DNA of 64,000 nt from JBDHWI01 sp964590135 (GCA_964590135.1 CAZPVX010000009.1:76828-140827); one strand, 5' to 3'; shown: positions 24,901 through 33,489, counted from the first letter of the stretch. The notes: generated by a model not told the origin, from the letters alone. Numbers and translations: made by a program.

Positions 24901-24949
24901 CAATGCTCAGGGCTGCAAACCATGCCCGGCGTCTCCGTGGTGATGACAT
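21911..24949 (-). CDS. Secreted purple-acid-phosphatase-like metallophosphoesterase with FN3 domains and Pro/Thr linker
   Basis: A 1012-residue exoprotein. Order: signal peptide (1-30), two fibronectin type III-like domains (about 50-230), a purple-acid-phosphatase N domain (about 270-380), a calcineurin-like phosphoesterase domain (about 385-720) and a Pro/Thr/Glu linker of roughly 125 residues (about 725-850). A C-terminal beta-sandwich of about 155 residues follows, with DDGAVVYLNGTEVAR like that found attached to other secreted hydrolases. Metal-binding motifs are all present: LGDWGD, TGDNAYS, ALGNHG, FFHYPLF and NGHAHLYQRN. It is the last gene of the surface-glycan operon. It may remove phosphate from extracellular polymers or scavenge phosphate. 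Confidence 0.88.
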   Translation of the reverse strand: MSSPRRRRAWFAALSIAALTVLLASLPADAGLNSIAPGNAAKFAPESATPDIKLRAIATNVREVDLVWIVPAGLSAPSSFNVYRDGRLIVTLPATTTSYVDTGATPGSRYRYSVAAIDGAGSQIRASKAVRVVTPRMPDLPDDERPATVEGLTATTFPDHILLDWYESNDNTDLTGYLIKRNGRRLELVDSGTLQYRDTSVKPGASYVYSIEAIDTVGNRSFPETVVGTSAGRTMVASDFLPPAVYLPIIINGAPQKQEVSEETTSEEPITTAAYASQLRRYPYLTDLVGPYVTINWATNTSSTSGYVTYGQVPGEACTAHQAPATKSSINVNSNTIYQWAAALTLTANTRYCYRVFLGSEPAVDLLGSDPAPEFTTQLPAGSTTPFSFIVLGDWGDVDNGEPYQSALMGLIAQSGARFALTTGDNAYSSGSQTNYGDLVETGAGVSGVFGPQGWGVPGRSMAMFPALGNHGISNADSAGNSHLLNWPQTRAAQLSNGKYVSEYYGGIDGISGRNYPSAWYAFDAGVARFYVLHAAWSDTNIGNASSSYQVDYDYHWTPSSAQVQWLVNDLATHPNVIKFAFFHYPLFSDNADEESDEYLQGQNSLEGLLRQYGVNLAFNGHAHLYQRNVVDGLITYVVGASGVKLQRMDAGCSSTDAYALGWSNSKNQGYACGAAPTPASKDSVYSFVKVSVDGNTVIVSPMNALGQIFDEQVYQFGAPLPTSTPTSEPTETPQPTPTNTPVPTETATPTPTNTNTPEPTSTSTPTSEPTETPQPTPTNTPEPTETATPTPTNTNTPEPTSTSTSTSEPTETPQPTPTSTPTSVPTETPQPTPTPTATPTASGPVTLVASGSAWRYLDNGTNQGTVWRTSGFVDTSWLQGPAPLGYGISVSTTVNGGPSGARYITTYFRHTFNVVNPGQYQTLTLYVRRDDGAVVYLNGTEVARSNMPAGTIGYKTRAAKTVSGAGEATFYSYVIPPGALADGLNTLAVELHQRAASSSDIVFDLRLVAVP
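22440..22790 (-). repeat. 120-bp tandem repeat encoding the Pro/Thr/Glu linker
   Basis: About three diverged copies of a 120-bp (40-residue) unit built of smaller EPTETPQPTPTNTP-type blocks. Third-position differences between copies and conserved protein spacing show selection for the linker composition rather than a recent slip. It would form an extended, possibly glycosylated stalk. Confidence 0.85.
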
Positions 24950-24970
24950 GTTTGTTCCTCCACAATTGCG

Positions 24971-26014
24971 CTATGGCGCCAGCCGTATCTCCTGCAGCAC
25001 ATCCAGATAGCGCCGACCATGCACCACGCTCGGCTCGATATGCGAGTTTTCGCTGAACTCATTCCAACTGATCAGACCAATGACATCCGGTGACGCAGCA
25101 GCAGCAGCTGAAAACTGCCGGCGCAGCGTTTCGCCATCCTTGCGTTCGATCACCTGTGTGCCACCCACCAGACGCGCGTCGAAGCCCGGCGCGGCCGGCG
25201 CAATCCACAGGCCATTGCGCGCGTGAATCGCATTCGCCATCTCTTTCAGCTTGGTTGCATGACCCGCGTTGGTGTCCACATTCACGGATGACCAGTAATA
25301 GGCATTCCCATCCACCAGATGCGCAATGCGCAAGTAGTCTTTCACATTCTTGGCCGTGGCAAGAATCAGCAGCTTCTCGCGGCGCGGCGCGGCAACGCTC
25401 TCCACCTGCCTGGCAGAGAATTTCCACGTGCCAGACCAGATCACAACCGGCTTTGAAAACACCTGCAGGCATGGATGCTGCCCGTAATGCACGATGAATT
25501 CATCCAGATCAGCGCCAATGCGGTTGATGGTCAATGGATCGCGCGAGAAATCCAATGCCTGATAGATCACGATGAGTTTGAATGCCTCTTCGTCGGCGAT
25601 GCGGAGAAGCTTTTCCAGACGGGCATTGAGTTTCCCGGAGCTCTTCCAACTGACAATGAACCCGTCGATGCCTGTGTCCCTTGCCCATGCGATATGTTGC
25701 CGCATCACGCTCTCGTCGTCGCTGGAATATCGCCCCAATTGCGGGTAGTCAATCTTGGCTCGATCCCACGATTGCAGATCGAACCAGATGTAGTAATAGG
25801 CAAACAGCGGCGTGCGCTGCTGGGGGAGCGGCGCCGGGCTGGATTTCATCAGCGCGGCCGGCGGGGCGCCCTGCTCCAACTCCGGCGCATACTCAATCTC
25901 GTCCGGCACATCCGAGGCTGTGCGGGCGCATGCGGCAACAGCGAAAGCCAGCGCAGCCAATACGGCCCAAACGCGCCATGCCCCGTGAGGGTGCATGCGT
26001 GGAGATGTATTCAT
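24971..26014 (-). CDS. GH99-like glycoside hydrolase lipoprotein
   Basis: A 347-residue lipoprotein: signal peptide with lipobox VAAC (Cys29), then a TIM-barrel domain with the GH99/WbsX-type opening FAYYYIWFD, the GIDGFIVSWKSSG strand and the closing ISWNEFSENSHIEPS. These glutamates and the Asn are the characteristic residues of GH99/GH71-like enzymes acting on alpha-mannosides or related glycans. A strong ribosome-binding site (GAGGTGAG) precedes the ATG, overlapping the end of the previous gene, so translation is coupled. The substrate is probably the polymer handled by the same operon. Confidence 0.75.
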   Translation of the reverse strand: MNTSPRMHPHGAWRVWAVLAALAFAVAACARTASDVPDEIEYAPELEQGAPPAALMKSSPAPLPQQRTPLFAYYYIWFDLQSWDRAKIDYPQLGRYSSDDESVMRQHIAWARDTGIDGFIVSWKSSGKLNARLEKLLRIADEEAFKLIVIYQALDFSRDPLTINRIGADLDEFIVHYGQHPCLQVFSKPVVIWSGTWKFSARQVESVAAPRREKLLILATAKNVKDYLRIAHLVDGNAYYWSSVNVDTNAGHATKLKEMANAIHARNGLWIAPAAPGFDARLVGGTQVIERKDGETLRRQFSAAAAASPDVIGLISWNEFSENSHIEPSVVHGRRYLDVLQEIRLAP

Positions 26015-26017
26015 CGC

Positions 26018-28045
26018 TCACCTCATGCCGCTCAGCAGTCGGATCAGCGCCTTGCGCCGGCCCATCAGCAGCGCAGCCATCGCCAAAAACACCATCACCC
26101 CGCCCACGATCACCAGATCCAGATAGCTGATCACCGCAATGCTCACTTCGCGGTTGCGCGACAGCGCGACCAGCATGGGTGAGCGAATGCCCTGCACCTC
26201 CTGCACAGTGACGGTGTAACTTCCGCGCGAGAGCGATTCAAGGCGCATCTTTCCAGTTGGATCGAGTGCGACATGGCGCGAATCGCCACCTGGATAATCC
26301 ACGCGCAAGCCCTTGCCCAGCGGCGTGCCAAGCAATGCGTCGCTCACCTCCACCTCCAGGTCGTGCATCTGCAGCTTCATCGTCCACTGCGCATTCGGCG
26401 CGACCTTGAAGCGTTGCTGACCTTCATTCACCACGTTCACACCGTCAACAGTGATCTTGCGCAACTGGTATGAGACAGGCGAGACCAATAGCGTTTTTTC
26501 GAGGCGAATGATGCGATTCGCTCTCAGCCATTGCAGACCATCACTGGTCGCGCTGACTGAGATAGCCTCGCCGGCGCTGGTGATCAGCAAAATGTTACCC
26601 AGTCGGCTCGGCGCCACTTCTCGCCCCGCTGTCTCCTCCACGAATCGCAGAATGACCGGATGGCTGACGTTGAATCCGATTTGATACGTCGTGGTGACGT
26701 CCGAAGTCAACCGCAACTTGCGCGTGGTCGACAGCGTGCCATCTGACCAGCGATCGAACTCGACGCGCACAGTGCTGATCGGCAGTTGATGCGGCAACAC
26801 CGCTACGGTCAAAGCGCCGCTCGTGCTGATGGCCGTTCGCGCCACGCCAGCCGCGTCAGTCTCCAGCACGGCATCGCCAATGCGAATCTGGATGCCTTGC
26901 AGCGGCGGCACGGTGCGCAATTCCAGAATGCGCGGCAACAGCAGCAGCCGCACGCTGGCAACTGCGCCGGCCTGGTTTGGTGTGGCGCGCAAAGTGGCGC
27001 TGATGACGTGCGAACCTGCCGCCAGGCTGCGCGGCAACTGCAATTCGATCCGCCCTCCAGCATCGGTGTTTGCGCCGCGCAGGAAGGCGCCATCCACGAA
27101 AAATCGCACAAAAGCAGCAGGGATGGGTCTGCCATCAGACGACAGTTGCGCCACATAGGTGATGTCGTCCCCCACGTAGGCTGGCGCAGCGGTGACTGTG
27201 CGCGCAAATGTCAACAGCGTCGCAGTCGGCGGCGCAACCATGATGATGGATTGCCGCTGTGCCGGCAGATAATCCCTCCGCCCGACGAAGATCACCTGCA
27301 AGATATGCGGTCCTGGATCAAGCGCCTTCTTGATCACGAAAACCACTGAGCCGCGCGCATCGGTCGTGCGCCGCTGAATTGCGCCGGCGACATGCAGATA
27401 CAGGTTGTAGTTTGGCAATGCCGCGCCGGCTGCATCGAGCAGGCGCGCTGTCACGGTGAGCGCACCGCTTGGCATGATCGCCTGCTGCGGCGCAGCCACG
27501 ATCAACGTGACGTGCGTTTTTGCACGCTTCGCTGGCTGGGCGGGTTCGCTGGCCGTGGGCAGGGCAGGTTTGGATTGCGTTGGCGCGGCCAACACCTGCA
27601 ACTCCATCGTCGCCACCGAATCCCGCAGCATCGGCGAGCCTTGATACAGGTAATACAGGCGATAGCGGCCGCTGGCGAGCGGCGCGCGCACCACCCAACG
27701 CAGCCGGCCCGTCGCATCGCTGAACACCGTCGCCAGCAGCGTCGGCTTGGGCGGCGCCCCGCCCTGCTCATCAAGCGGTTCGAGATACAGTTTGACTCCG
27801 CGGTGCGGGATGCCGGCGTTGCCACCCTCGACGTGTCGATAAAAGACGCCGGTCACGGTGAAGGGTTGACCGGCGATGATCGGCGCGATGGGATCCATAC
27901 GGATGACGGTGGGGATCGAGGCGCGAGGGCCGGAGGCAACTGCCGGCGCGGCGTGCGCGATACACGCCAGCGCCACCGCAGCGGTTGCTGCAAGCCAGAA
28001 TACAAACACACCTTTCCAAGCCGATCTCCAAACGCGCAGGGTCAT
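26018..28045 (-). CDS. Large Ig-like/carboxypeptidase-regulatory-like membrane protein
   Basis: A 675-residue protein with a signal peptide (about 10-40), five or six beta-sandwich domains of roughly 90 residues with the pattern of bacterial Ig-like and CarboxypepD-regulatory-like modules (for example PLASGRYRLYYLYQG, ALDPGPHILQVIFVG and LAAGSHVISATL), and a C-terminal transmembrane helix followed by RRKALIRLL. It would be a surface scaffold anchored in the membrane. The ATG at 28045 is preceded by AGGTGA that overlaps the stop of the preceding gene. No enzymatic motif is seen. Confidence 0.78.
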   Translation of the reverse strand: MTLRVWRSAWKGVFVFWLAATAAVALACIAHAAPAVASGPRASIPTVIRMDPIAPIIAGQPFTVTGVFYRHVEGGNAGIPHRGVKLYLEPLDEQGGAPPKPTLLATVFSDATGRLRWVVRAPLASGRYRLYYLYQGSPMLRDSVATMELQVLAAPTQSKPALPTASEPAQPAKRAKTHVTLIVAAPQQAIMPSGALTVTARLLDAAGAALPNYNLYLHVAGAIQRRTTDARGSVVFVIKKALDPGPHILQVIFVGRRDYLPAQRQSIIMVAPPTATLLTFARTVTAAPAYVGDDITYVAQLSSDGRPIPAAFVRFFVDGAFLRGANTDAGGRIELQLPRSLAAGSHVISATLRATPNQAGAVASVRLLLLPRILELRTVPPLQGIQIRIGDAVLETDAAGVARTAISTSGALTVAVLPHQLPISTVRVEFDRWSDGTLSTTRKLRLTSDVTTTYQIGFNVSHPVILRFVEETAGREVAPSRLGNILLITSAGEAISVSATSDGLQWLRANRIIRLEKTLLVSPVSYQLRKITVDGVNVVNEGQQRFKVAPNAQWTMKLQMHDLEVEVSDALLGTPLGKGLRVDYPGGDSRHVALDPTGKMRLESLSRGSYTVTVQEVQGIRSPMLVALSRNREVSIAVISYLDLVIVGGVMVFLAMAALLMGRRKALIRLLSGMR

Positions 28046-28049
28046 CGCA

Positions 28050-29360
28050 TCACCTGTATCGATTTGCACGTGATCCAGCCCGTGCCGGCCCAGACGGTCG
28101 CGCCACGAGCATCGACCACAGCAACACCACCACCAAGATCACGCCCAGCGCCAGCGCGCCACCATAGAACACAAAAATCCATGCGCGCGCCGGCTCGCGT
28201 GCTACGGGCGCGTCTTGCATCACGCGCTCCCAGGGCAGAAATTCGGCCGCGCGCGGGCCGGCGTCAAAATTGAATGCGCCGAGGATGTTGTTGACGTTTG
28301 CGTCGCGTGATCCCAACGGAGCAAGATCCCAGTTGTATTCAATGAATCTCAGGATGGAGTTGTGCTCCAGCACCGTGTCATCCACTTTGCCGGCCCAGGC
28401 ATATGGGCTGATCAATATCGCCGGCACGCGCAGACCCAGCCCAAACTCATCGACGACCGGCGGCTTCACATGGTCATACCAGCCGCCGGATTGGTCGTGC
28501 GTCCACAACAGCGCCGAAGATTCCCATGCGCTGCTGCGCATCAACTCTTGCATGACAACCTTCAGATGCCGTTGCCCCAGCATCAGGCTCTTGGGTGTCG
28601 GCTCGCTGGCGCCATTCGCCACGACGTACGACACTGCCGGCAACGCGCCCTTCTGCAAATCCACGTAGAACTCCTTCAGGTCGACGATGCGTTTCGAGAG
28701 CACAGGGTCATCGATGTAACGCGCCAGATTCAACAGCGGAACCTTCACGATCTGGCGCGGCAGGGCTTCATTGGGCACACGGCTGCGAAAGGTCACATTG
28801 GGCTTGTAGTCCTCGACGTAGAACTTCCATGAAATGCCGCGCGCCTGCAATCGGTCGAAGATGGTGCGCAGATTGCCGTAGCCCTTCGGCGGGATGCTCT
28901 TCGACTTGACCGATACACCAGAGACCCAATGCATCTGGTTGCGATTGGTCGCGTTGAGCTGGCTTTGCACGGAGCTGAAGTAGTGATCAAACAGGACGAA
29001 GCGATCGGCAACGTTCCAGAAAAATGGAATATGCCTTTCGGTATAGCGAGACAGGGAGATGAAGCCCGAATATCTGCGCGCCGGCGCATCCAATAATTCC
29101 ACAGACTCCATCTGCGTTGCCTGCGGTTTGGCGCAGGTCTTGTGCGCGGCGCCCAGCAACACGCAGGTGTCGTCGGGCATGCCCTCGGCGCCCGGGTAAT
29201 CGCCGAAGTAGCTGTCGAAGCTGCGCTTCTCTTCCATCAGCACCACAAAATGGCGGATGGGTGTGCGCGTCGCCGGCTGCTGCGGCACTTGCGCTTGTGC
29301 CGGCGCTTGCAGCGCAAGTGCAAGGGCAATGCCGGCGCCGGCGAGATGATGTCGTTTCAC
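28050..29360 (-). CDS. Phospholipase C/acid phosphatase (PF04185-type) phosphoesterase with C-terminal membrane anchor
   Basis: A 436-residue exported protein. Signal peptide (1-23), then the phosphoesterase domain with HFVVLMEEKRSFDSYFG near residue 37, FVLFDHYFSSV, NATNRNQMHW and WTHDQSGGWYDHV near residue 285. These correspond to the family motifs QENRSFDHYFG, PNR and DEHGGFYDH. The metal-ligand Asn of ENRSFD is Lys here, and Glu-His of DEHGG is Gln-Ser. A transmembrane helix near residues 392-416 with a basic tail is unusual for this secreted family. The GTG start overlaps the previous stop as GTGA, with GAGGTG upstream. It may hydrolyse phospholipid, polyprenyl-phosphate or teichoic-type phosphodiesters. 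Confidence 0.82.
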   Translation of the reverse strand: MKRHHLAGAGIALALALQAPAQAQVPQQPATRTPIRHFVVLMEEKRSFDSYFGDYPGAEGMPDDTCVLLGAAHKTCAKPQATQMESVELLDAPARRYSGFISLSRYTERHIPFFWNVADRFVLFDHYFSSVQSQLNATNRNQMHWVSGVSVKSKSIPPKGYGNLRTIFDRLQARGISWKFYVEDYKPNVTFRSRVPNEALPRQIVKVPLLNLARYIDDPVLSKRIVDLKEFYVDLQKGALPAVSYVVANGASEPTPKSLMLGQRHLKVVMQELMRSSAWESSALLWTHDQSGGWYDHVKPPVVDEFGLGLRVPAILISPYAWAGKVDDTVLEHNSILRFIEYNWDLAPLGSRDANVNNILGAFNFDAGPRAAEFLPWERVMQDAPVAREPARAWIFVFYGGALALGVILVVVLLWSMLVARPSGPARAGSRANRYR

Positions 29361-30961
29361 GGATGCACCTCGTACACGACGATGATTTCCCTGTCACCGA
29401 CAAATTCAGCATGCACAGGTCGGCCGTTGTAGCGCTGCACATACTTCAGCAGCTTGTTTGAGAAAAAGCGCGAACGCCCCGCGGAGTACGCATCCCACAC
29501 GATGTAGTGAATCTCCCCTTTGCGCAATTCCAGATCGGGATTCACGATCGGATCGTAGGCGGGATTGCGCTCCAACGGGTTGATGCTGATGGACAGCATG
29601 TGCGTTTTACGATGACCGTAGAACTGGATCAAGTTGGCGATGGCCGGCCCAGCGGCCAATACCTGCGCGTCTTTCACTGTGTTCTGCTTGAACCACAATC
29701 CCGTCTCGCGGCCACCTGGCAACCCACCGGCGCCGGCCAGCCCGCGCGCATCCGGCGCAGCCAGGACGATATTGCTGCTCGGCACAGCCAGCGAGAGCGC
29801 GATGATGACCGCGCCGGCCAGCCCCAGCCAGCGCCACGCGAGGCGCAGTCGGCCCACATGCAAGGCGCAACCGGCGCGATCCATCCAGCCGGCGCATGCC
29901 ACGGCGCTTAACACCGCCAGCGGCGGCATGGCCGGCAGCAGATATTGGAACCCCTTCACGGACCATAGTTGAAAGAACGCCACCGGCACAATGATCCACA
30001 CGACCAGCAACGTTTCGCGCCAGGTGCGTTGCTTCCAGCGTGTGACCAGGCCGGCGATGGCGCTCAACACCAGCAGCACGCCAACCATTGGCACGACCGT
30101 CACCGCATAGAATTCCCAGCCGTGATTCGGACGCCGCAGCAATTGCCAGATCAGGTAGTTCTGACCGGTGCGCGCCGTGCCGCTCAGCGATATCACCAGC
30201 GGGAAGATAGCGATCAAAGCCAGGCACAATAGCGTGGCAATGACAAGGTCGCGCAGGCGAAGCTTGATCGAGGGGTTCAGCGCCAGGAACAAATACACCG
30301 CTCCGATCAGGATGATGCCAGTTTCCTTTGCAAGGAAGGTCAGCCCCATCAACACGCCGGCGGCATATAGCCAGCGCGCAGAGTAGGTCAGCGCATATTT
30401 CGCCAGCGTGCACACGGCAAAGGTCGAAAACAACGTCATCGACCCATCCAGCAGCACCTGGCGTGTGACGATGACGTGATATGGCATGAGCGCCATGAAC
30501 AGCGCGGCCAGCAGGCCAGTCTTTGCGCCATACAATGTTTTGCCAAGCACAAAGGTGGCTGCCACCGTCAGCGCGCCGATGATGACCGACACCATTCGCC
30601 CCGCATAGTCGCTGACGCCAGTGAACGAATAGGTTAGCGCGAGCAAAAACTGGAAGAGCAGAGGGTGCGCTCTGAAGATTGGGAAGAAGGGCTTCAACTC
30701 GAGATCGTTCAAAATGCCGGCGGCCTGGCCGGCATATACGGCCTCATCGGTGTTGAAGCCGGTCTGATTGAGCCCAATCATGCGAATGACAAGGCCCAGC
30801 CCCAGCACGCCAGCCAACCCCAGCCAGGTCAGCCACGATATGCTGGTCCGCTTCGGCAAGCTCAGTGAAATCCTGCTCCTGTTCAAGCCGGCTGTCTCAT
30901 CAGCGGGCAGATCAGCCGAGCTATTGGGCCGAATGCGCGCGGAAGTCGATGCTGGCATCAT
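29357..30961 (-). CDS. GT39/ArnT-like polytopic glycosyltransferase
   Basis: A 534-residue membrane protein with about ten to twelve hydrophobic helices and a C-terminal soluble domain. After the first helix comes the conserved external loop with NTDEAVYAGQAAG, carrying the Asp-Glu pair that is catalytic in polyprenyl-phosphate-dependent glycosyltransferases of the PMT/ArnT/GT39 class. HPLLFQFLLALTY follows. It would transfer a sugar from a polyprenyl-phosphate carrier to a surface acceptor. The likely donor is made by the GT2-GtrA protein two genes upstream. The ATG at 30961 overlaps the upstream stop and has GGGAGGTG in front. Confidence 0.87.
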   Translation of the reverse strand: MMPASTSARIRPNSSADLPADETAGLNRSRISLSLPKRTSISWLTWLGLAGVLGLGLVIRMIGLNQTGFNTDEAVYAGQAAGILNDLELKPFFPIFRAHPLLFQFLLALTYSFTGVSDYAGRMVSVIIGALTVAATFVLGKTLYGAKTGLLAALFMALMPYHVIVTRQVLLDGSMTLFSTFAVCTLAKYALTYSARWLYAAGVLMGLTFLAKETGIILIGAVYLFLALNPSIKLRLRDLVIATLLCLALIAIFPLVISLSGTARTGQNYLIWQLLRRPNHGWEFYAVTVVPMVGVLLVLSAIAGLVTRWKQRTWRETLLVVWIIVPVAFFQLWSVKGFQYLLPAMPPLAVLSAVACAGWMDRAGCALHVGRLRLAWRWLGLAGAVIIALSLAVPSSNIVLAAPDARGLAGAGGLPGGRETGLWFKQNTVKDAQVLAAGPAIANLIQFYGHRKTHMLSISINPLERNPAYDPIVNPDLELRKGEIHYIVWDAYSAGRSRFFSNKLLKYVQRYNGRPVHAEFVGDREIIVVYEVHP

Positions 30962-32094
30962 CCTGCAAACACCTCCCTTCGCGTTGAAGCCTCGCTCGAT
31001 GTTGCGCGCCACGCTTCTTCAACAGGCGCCGCCTCAGCATTCACTTTGGCATCAACCAACGCCGTGATGCGCTTCCACCAACCGAAGTTGGCGCTGCGCA
31101 TCAAGCTGGCGCTGCATCCAAGCAGCGCGGCGCTGACGATGGCGCGCTCCTGCTCATGCAAATCGCGGCCATCCCAGGTGAAAAGTTGTTGCCCGATGAT
31201 CGGATAGGGTGGAAAGCCATACGCATCTTCAGCGTTGATCGAAAGCTCCTCCACAATCTCCTCATGGGTCAGCGCGCGCTCAGCCTCTGGCCCGCGCTCG
31301 ATGACCACCGTCAGCATCAACCGGCCCCGGCTGCCAATGAGCGTGCCTGGCACCAGCCGATCGATCATGTATTTCGGCGGCGGAACGATCATCTGCACGA
31401 CGGCGTTCAAGCTGGCCGCAGGGAAGCGGCTATTGCCCAGCGTCAACCCCACCTTGCGGCCCGATTTTGAATGCAGCCGGCTTTGCACCTGCAGCGCAGC
31501 GCGGTTCAGCAGCGGCAGCGGCGCAGTCTTGGCTGCATTCAGCGTGTGCGCGCTGATCGTCATTGGCTTGGGGTAACTCAGCACCGTGCCGTCGGCCGAG
31601 ACGATGGTCATGTCGTCGGAGAGGAATTGGCAGGCCGGCGAATTTTTCGCCGTGAGGATGATGGTCGACGTCTTGCCTGTGTCAGTCTTGGCAGTCACCA
31701 ACACGGCGCGACCATCGAACGACAGACAGGCAGCATGAATCAAGCTGTAGCCTTTCTGCACGAACGTCCAGCGCAGGAGCGGCTCGATGACGTTGGTGTA
31801 CAGCACATGCGGAGAAAGCGCGATCAGCGGCGAGACCGTGACGGCAATGCTGTCACGATAGTCGACGCGAATCGAAAAGCCCAACTCGCCGAGGCCATCG
31901 TTGTAACAAACAGTCTTTCGCGCCGGCGCTGAGCGATCGGCAGCCGGCGCGTGCAACGTCGTCTGCACAGTCAGGTCGGCTGGGCCAGCCAGCGCCGGCA
32001 CGCGGAAAAACCCCAGCTCAGGCAACCGGTGCGTGGACCGGATGCAAATGATGCTGTGGATGTCATAGCAGTATGCAAATGTTTTTTCAGACAC
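30958..32094 (-). CDS. HPr-kinase/PEPCK-fold ATPase (HprK-related)
   Basis: A 378-residue cytoplasmic protein. The central part has the HprK/P layout: HAACLSFDGRAVLVTAKTDTGKTST with the P-loop lysine at about K141, then FLSDDMTIV near residue 158, matching the Asp-Asp after the second strand of HprK, and a PKPMTIS loop. The HprK-specific C-terminal signature is absent, and no HPr or PTS genes are nearby. HprK-like proteins of unknown target occur in glycan and peptide-modification clusters. I start at GTG 32094, because GAGGGAGA sits seven bases upstream; a TTG at 32118 is less likely. It probably phosphorylates a small molecule or a protein in surface-glycan synthesis. Confidence 0.75.
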   Translation of the reverse strand: MSEKTFAYCYDIHSIICIRSTHRLPELGFFRVPALAGPADLTVQTTLHAPAADRSAPARKTVCYNDGLGELGFSIRVDYRDSIAVTVSPLIALSPHVLYTNVIEPLLRWTFVQKGYSLIHAACLSFDGRAVLVTAKTDTGKTSTIILTAKNSPACQFLSDDMTIVSADGTVLSYPKPMTISAHTLNAAKTAPLPLLNRAALQVQSRLHSKSGRKVGLTLGNSRFPAASLNAVVQMIVPPPKYMIDRLVPGTLIGSRGRLMLTVVIERGPEAERALTHEEIVEELSINAEDAYGFPPYPIIGQQLFTWDGRDLHEQERAIVSAALLGCSASLMRSANFGWWKRITALVDAKVNAEAAPVEEAWRATSSEASTRREVFAG

Positions 32095-32114
32095 AGCTTC
32101 TCCCTCTGCTTGCT

Positions 32115-33347
32115 TCAATCAATCAGTTGTTGGACTTCGCCCGGGGCCGGCAGCTTAACTGCGCCAGTGTAGACAGGCTTGGCTTGCTCCATTTTCTTCG
32201 TCGACCACAACAACTTGTCGGCAACGGTGTAGCGCAGCACAGTGGCGATGATGATGCTGATCAGATTGGCTGCGAGGTAATTGACCGAGAGGTCCTGCAC
32301 CATGAGCGAAATCATCGGCCCACGGAAGAAGAACAGCACGTTGTTGAGCAGGAAGAAGCCAAAGAGCCGCAGACCCAGGGAGCGGCTTTCGTGCCGGTCG
32401 GAAAACACCCATCGCTCCGCCCAGAAAAAATTCCACAGCGTGGAGCATTGCGTCGCCAGCATGGCCGAAATCAGGTAGAAGATGTGGAACCATTCCGTGA
32501 AGATGGCGAGGGCGAGCGAATTGACGATCAGCCCTGAAATGCCCACCAATGCGAAACGCCCAAATCGTGGATCGCCCTTTGTCATGCGAAGCTCCATCAG
32601 CTTGCGGTAATATCGAAACACCTCACGCGCCGAGGCTTTGCTTTCGCCGGAGTGCCGCGGCTCCATCACGAACCCCACTTCGGAAATCTTCAAGGCTGGG
32701 AACTGCACGATCATCTCCAACAGGATTTTGAAGCCATTGGGGCGGAGCCGATTCAGATCGATTCTGTCGCTACGGACGAGGAAGAAGCCCGTCAGGGGGT
32801 CAGTCACCCTGCGCAACTGGTCGATGAAGAGCACGCGCGCGCTGAGGATGAAGGTATGCGAGATGACAGTGCGCAAGCTGCCCAGCCCCGGGGTGCTTGC
32901 GCCGGCAGCGAAGCGGCTGCCGATCACAAGATCACTGTCCGTGGACTGAGCATGGATCAACATTTTTGCGATCATTTCAGGTGGGTGCTGCAGATCGGCA
33001 TCCATCACGCACAGCCATGCGCCGCAGGCCGCGCGAAAGCCTTCAACGACCGCGCCGCCCAACCCGCCGACGCGACACTCTGGCGCTCGCGCAATCAACC
33101 TGATGGCGAGTGATGAACGCGCGCCGGCCTCACGGATCTGCTGCGGCGTGTCATCGGTGCTGTCATCAACGAAGATCACCTCAGCGCGCAAGCCTTGCAA
33201 TGCCCGCTCCAGCCGCGCAATCAACGGCACGATGTTGCCGGCTTCATTGCGCGTGGGTAGGATTATCGAGAGTAAATCGGAACCCGCGCTGGATACGGGA
33301 TCGTTGCGCGAGCCGAATGATCGAGCAGGTGCAAGCAGCTGTGACAT
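32115..33347 (-). CDS. GT2 polyprenyl-phosphate glycosyltransferase fused to GtrA
   Basis: A 410-residue protein. Residues 25-240 are a DPM1-like GT2 glycosyltransferase (ILPTRNEAGNI, VDDSTDDT, VMDADLQHPPE, SRFAAGAS, DPLTGFFLVR). Residues 265-395 form four transmembrane helices of the GtrA family (FGRFALVGISGLIVNS, LWNFFWAERWVF). It would make polyprenyl-phosphate hexose and flip or present it, supplying the GT39 enzyme downstream. First gene of the seven-gene operon; GAGGGG precedes the ATG. Confidence 0.92.
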   Translation of the reverse strand: MSQLLAPARSFGSRNDPVSSAGSDLLSIILPTRNEAGNIVPLIARLERALQGLRAEVIFVDDSTDDTPQQIREAGARSSLAIRLIARAPECRVGGLGGAVVEGFRAACGAWLCVMDADLQHPPEMIAKMLIHAQSTDSDLVIGSRFAAGASTPGLGSLRTVISHTFILSARVLFIDQLRRVTDPLTGFFLVRSDRIDLNRLRPNGFKILLEMIVQFPALKISEVGFVMEPRHSGESKASAREVFRYYRKLMELRMTKGDPRFGRFALVGISGLIVNSLALAIFTEWFHIFYLISAMLATQCSTLWNFFWAERWVFSDRHESRSLGLRLFGFFLLNNVLFFFRGPMISLMVQDLSVNYLAANLISIIIATVLRYTVADKLLWSTKKMEQAKPVYTGAVKLPAPGEVQQLID

Positions 33348-33464
33348 GGTTCCCCTCTCAGCACGCGTAAAGACATGCGCAAGAATTCATCCCTCATCAT
33401 TTTCGAAGCAACTGCGCAGGCGAAATCATGCTTATCTCTTCATGTATTCGTGAGGCTCATCACG

Positions 33465-33470
33465 TATAAT
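33465..33470 (+). promoter_or_regulatory. -10 element in front of the small membrane protein gene
   Basis: A consensus TATAAT lies 19 bases before the ATG at 33490. A clear -35 is missing. The main reason to believe the small gene is expressed is this element. Confidence 0.4.
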
Positions 33471-33489
33471 CGCAACGAACAGAACCGCC

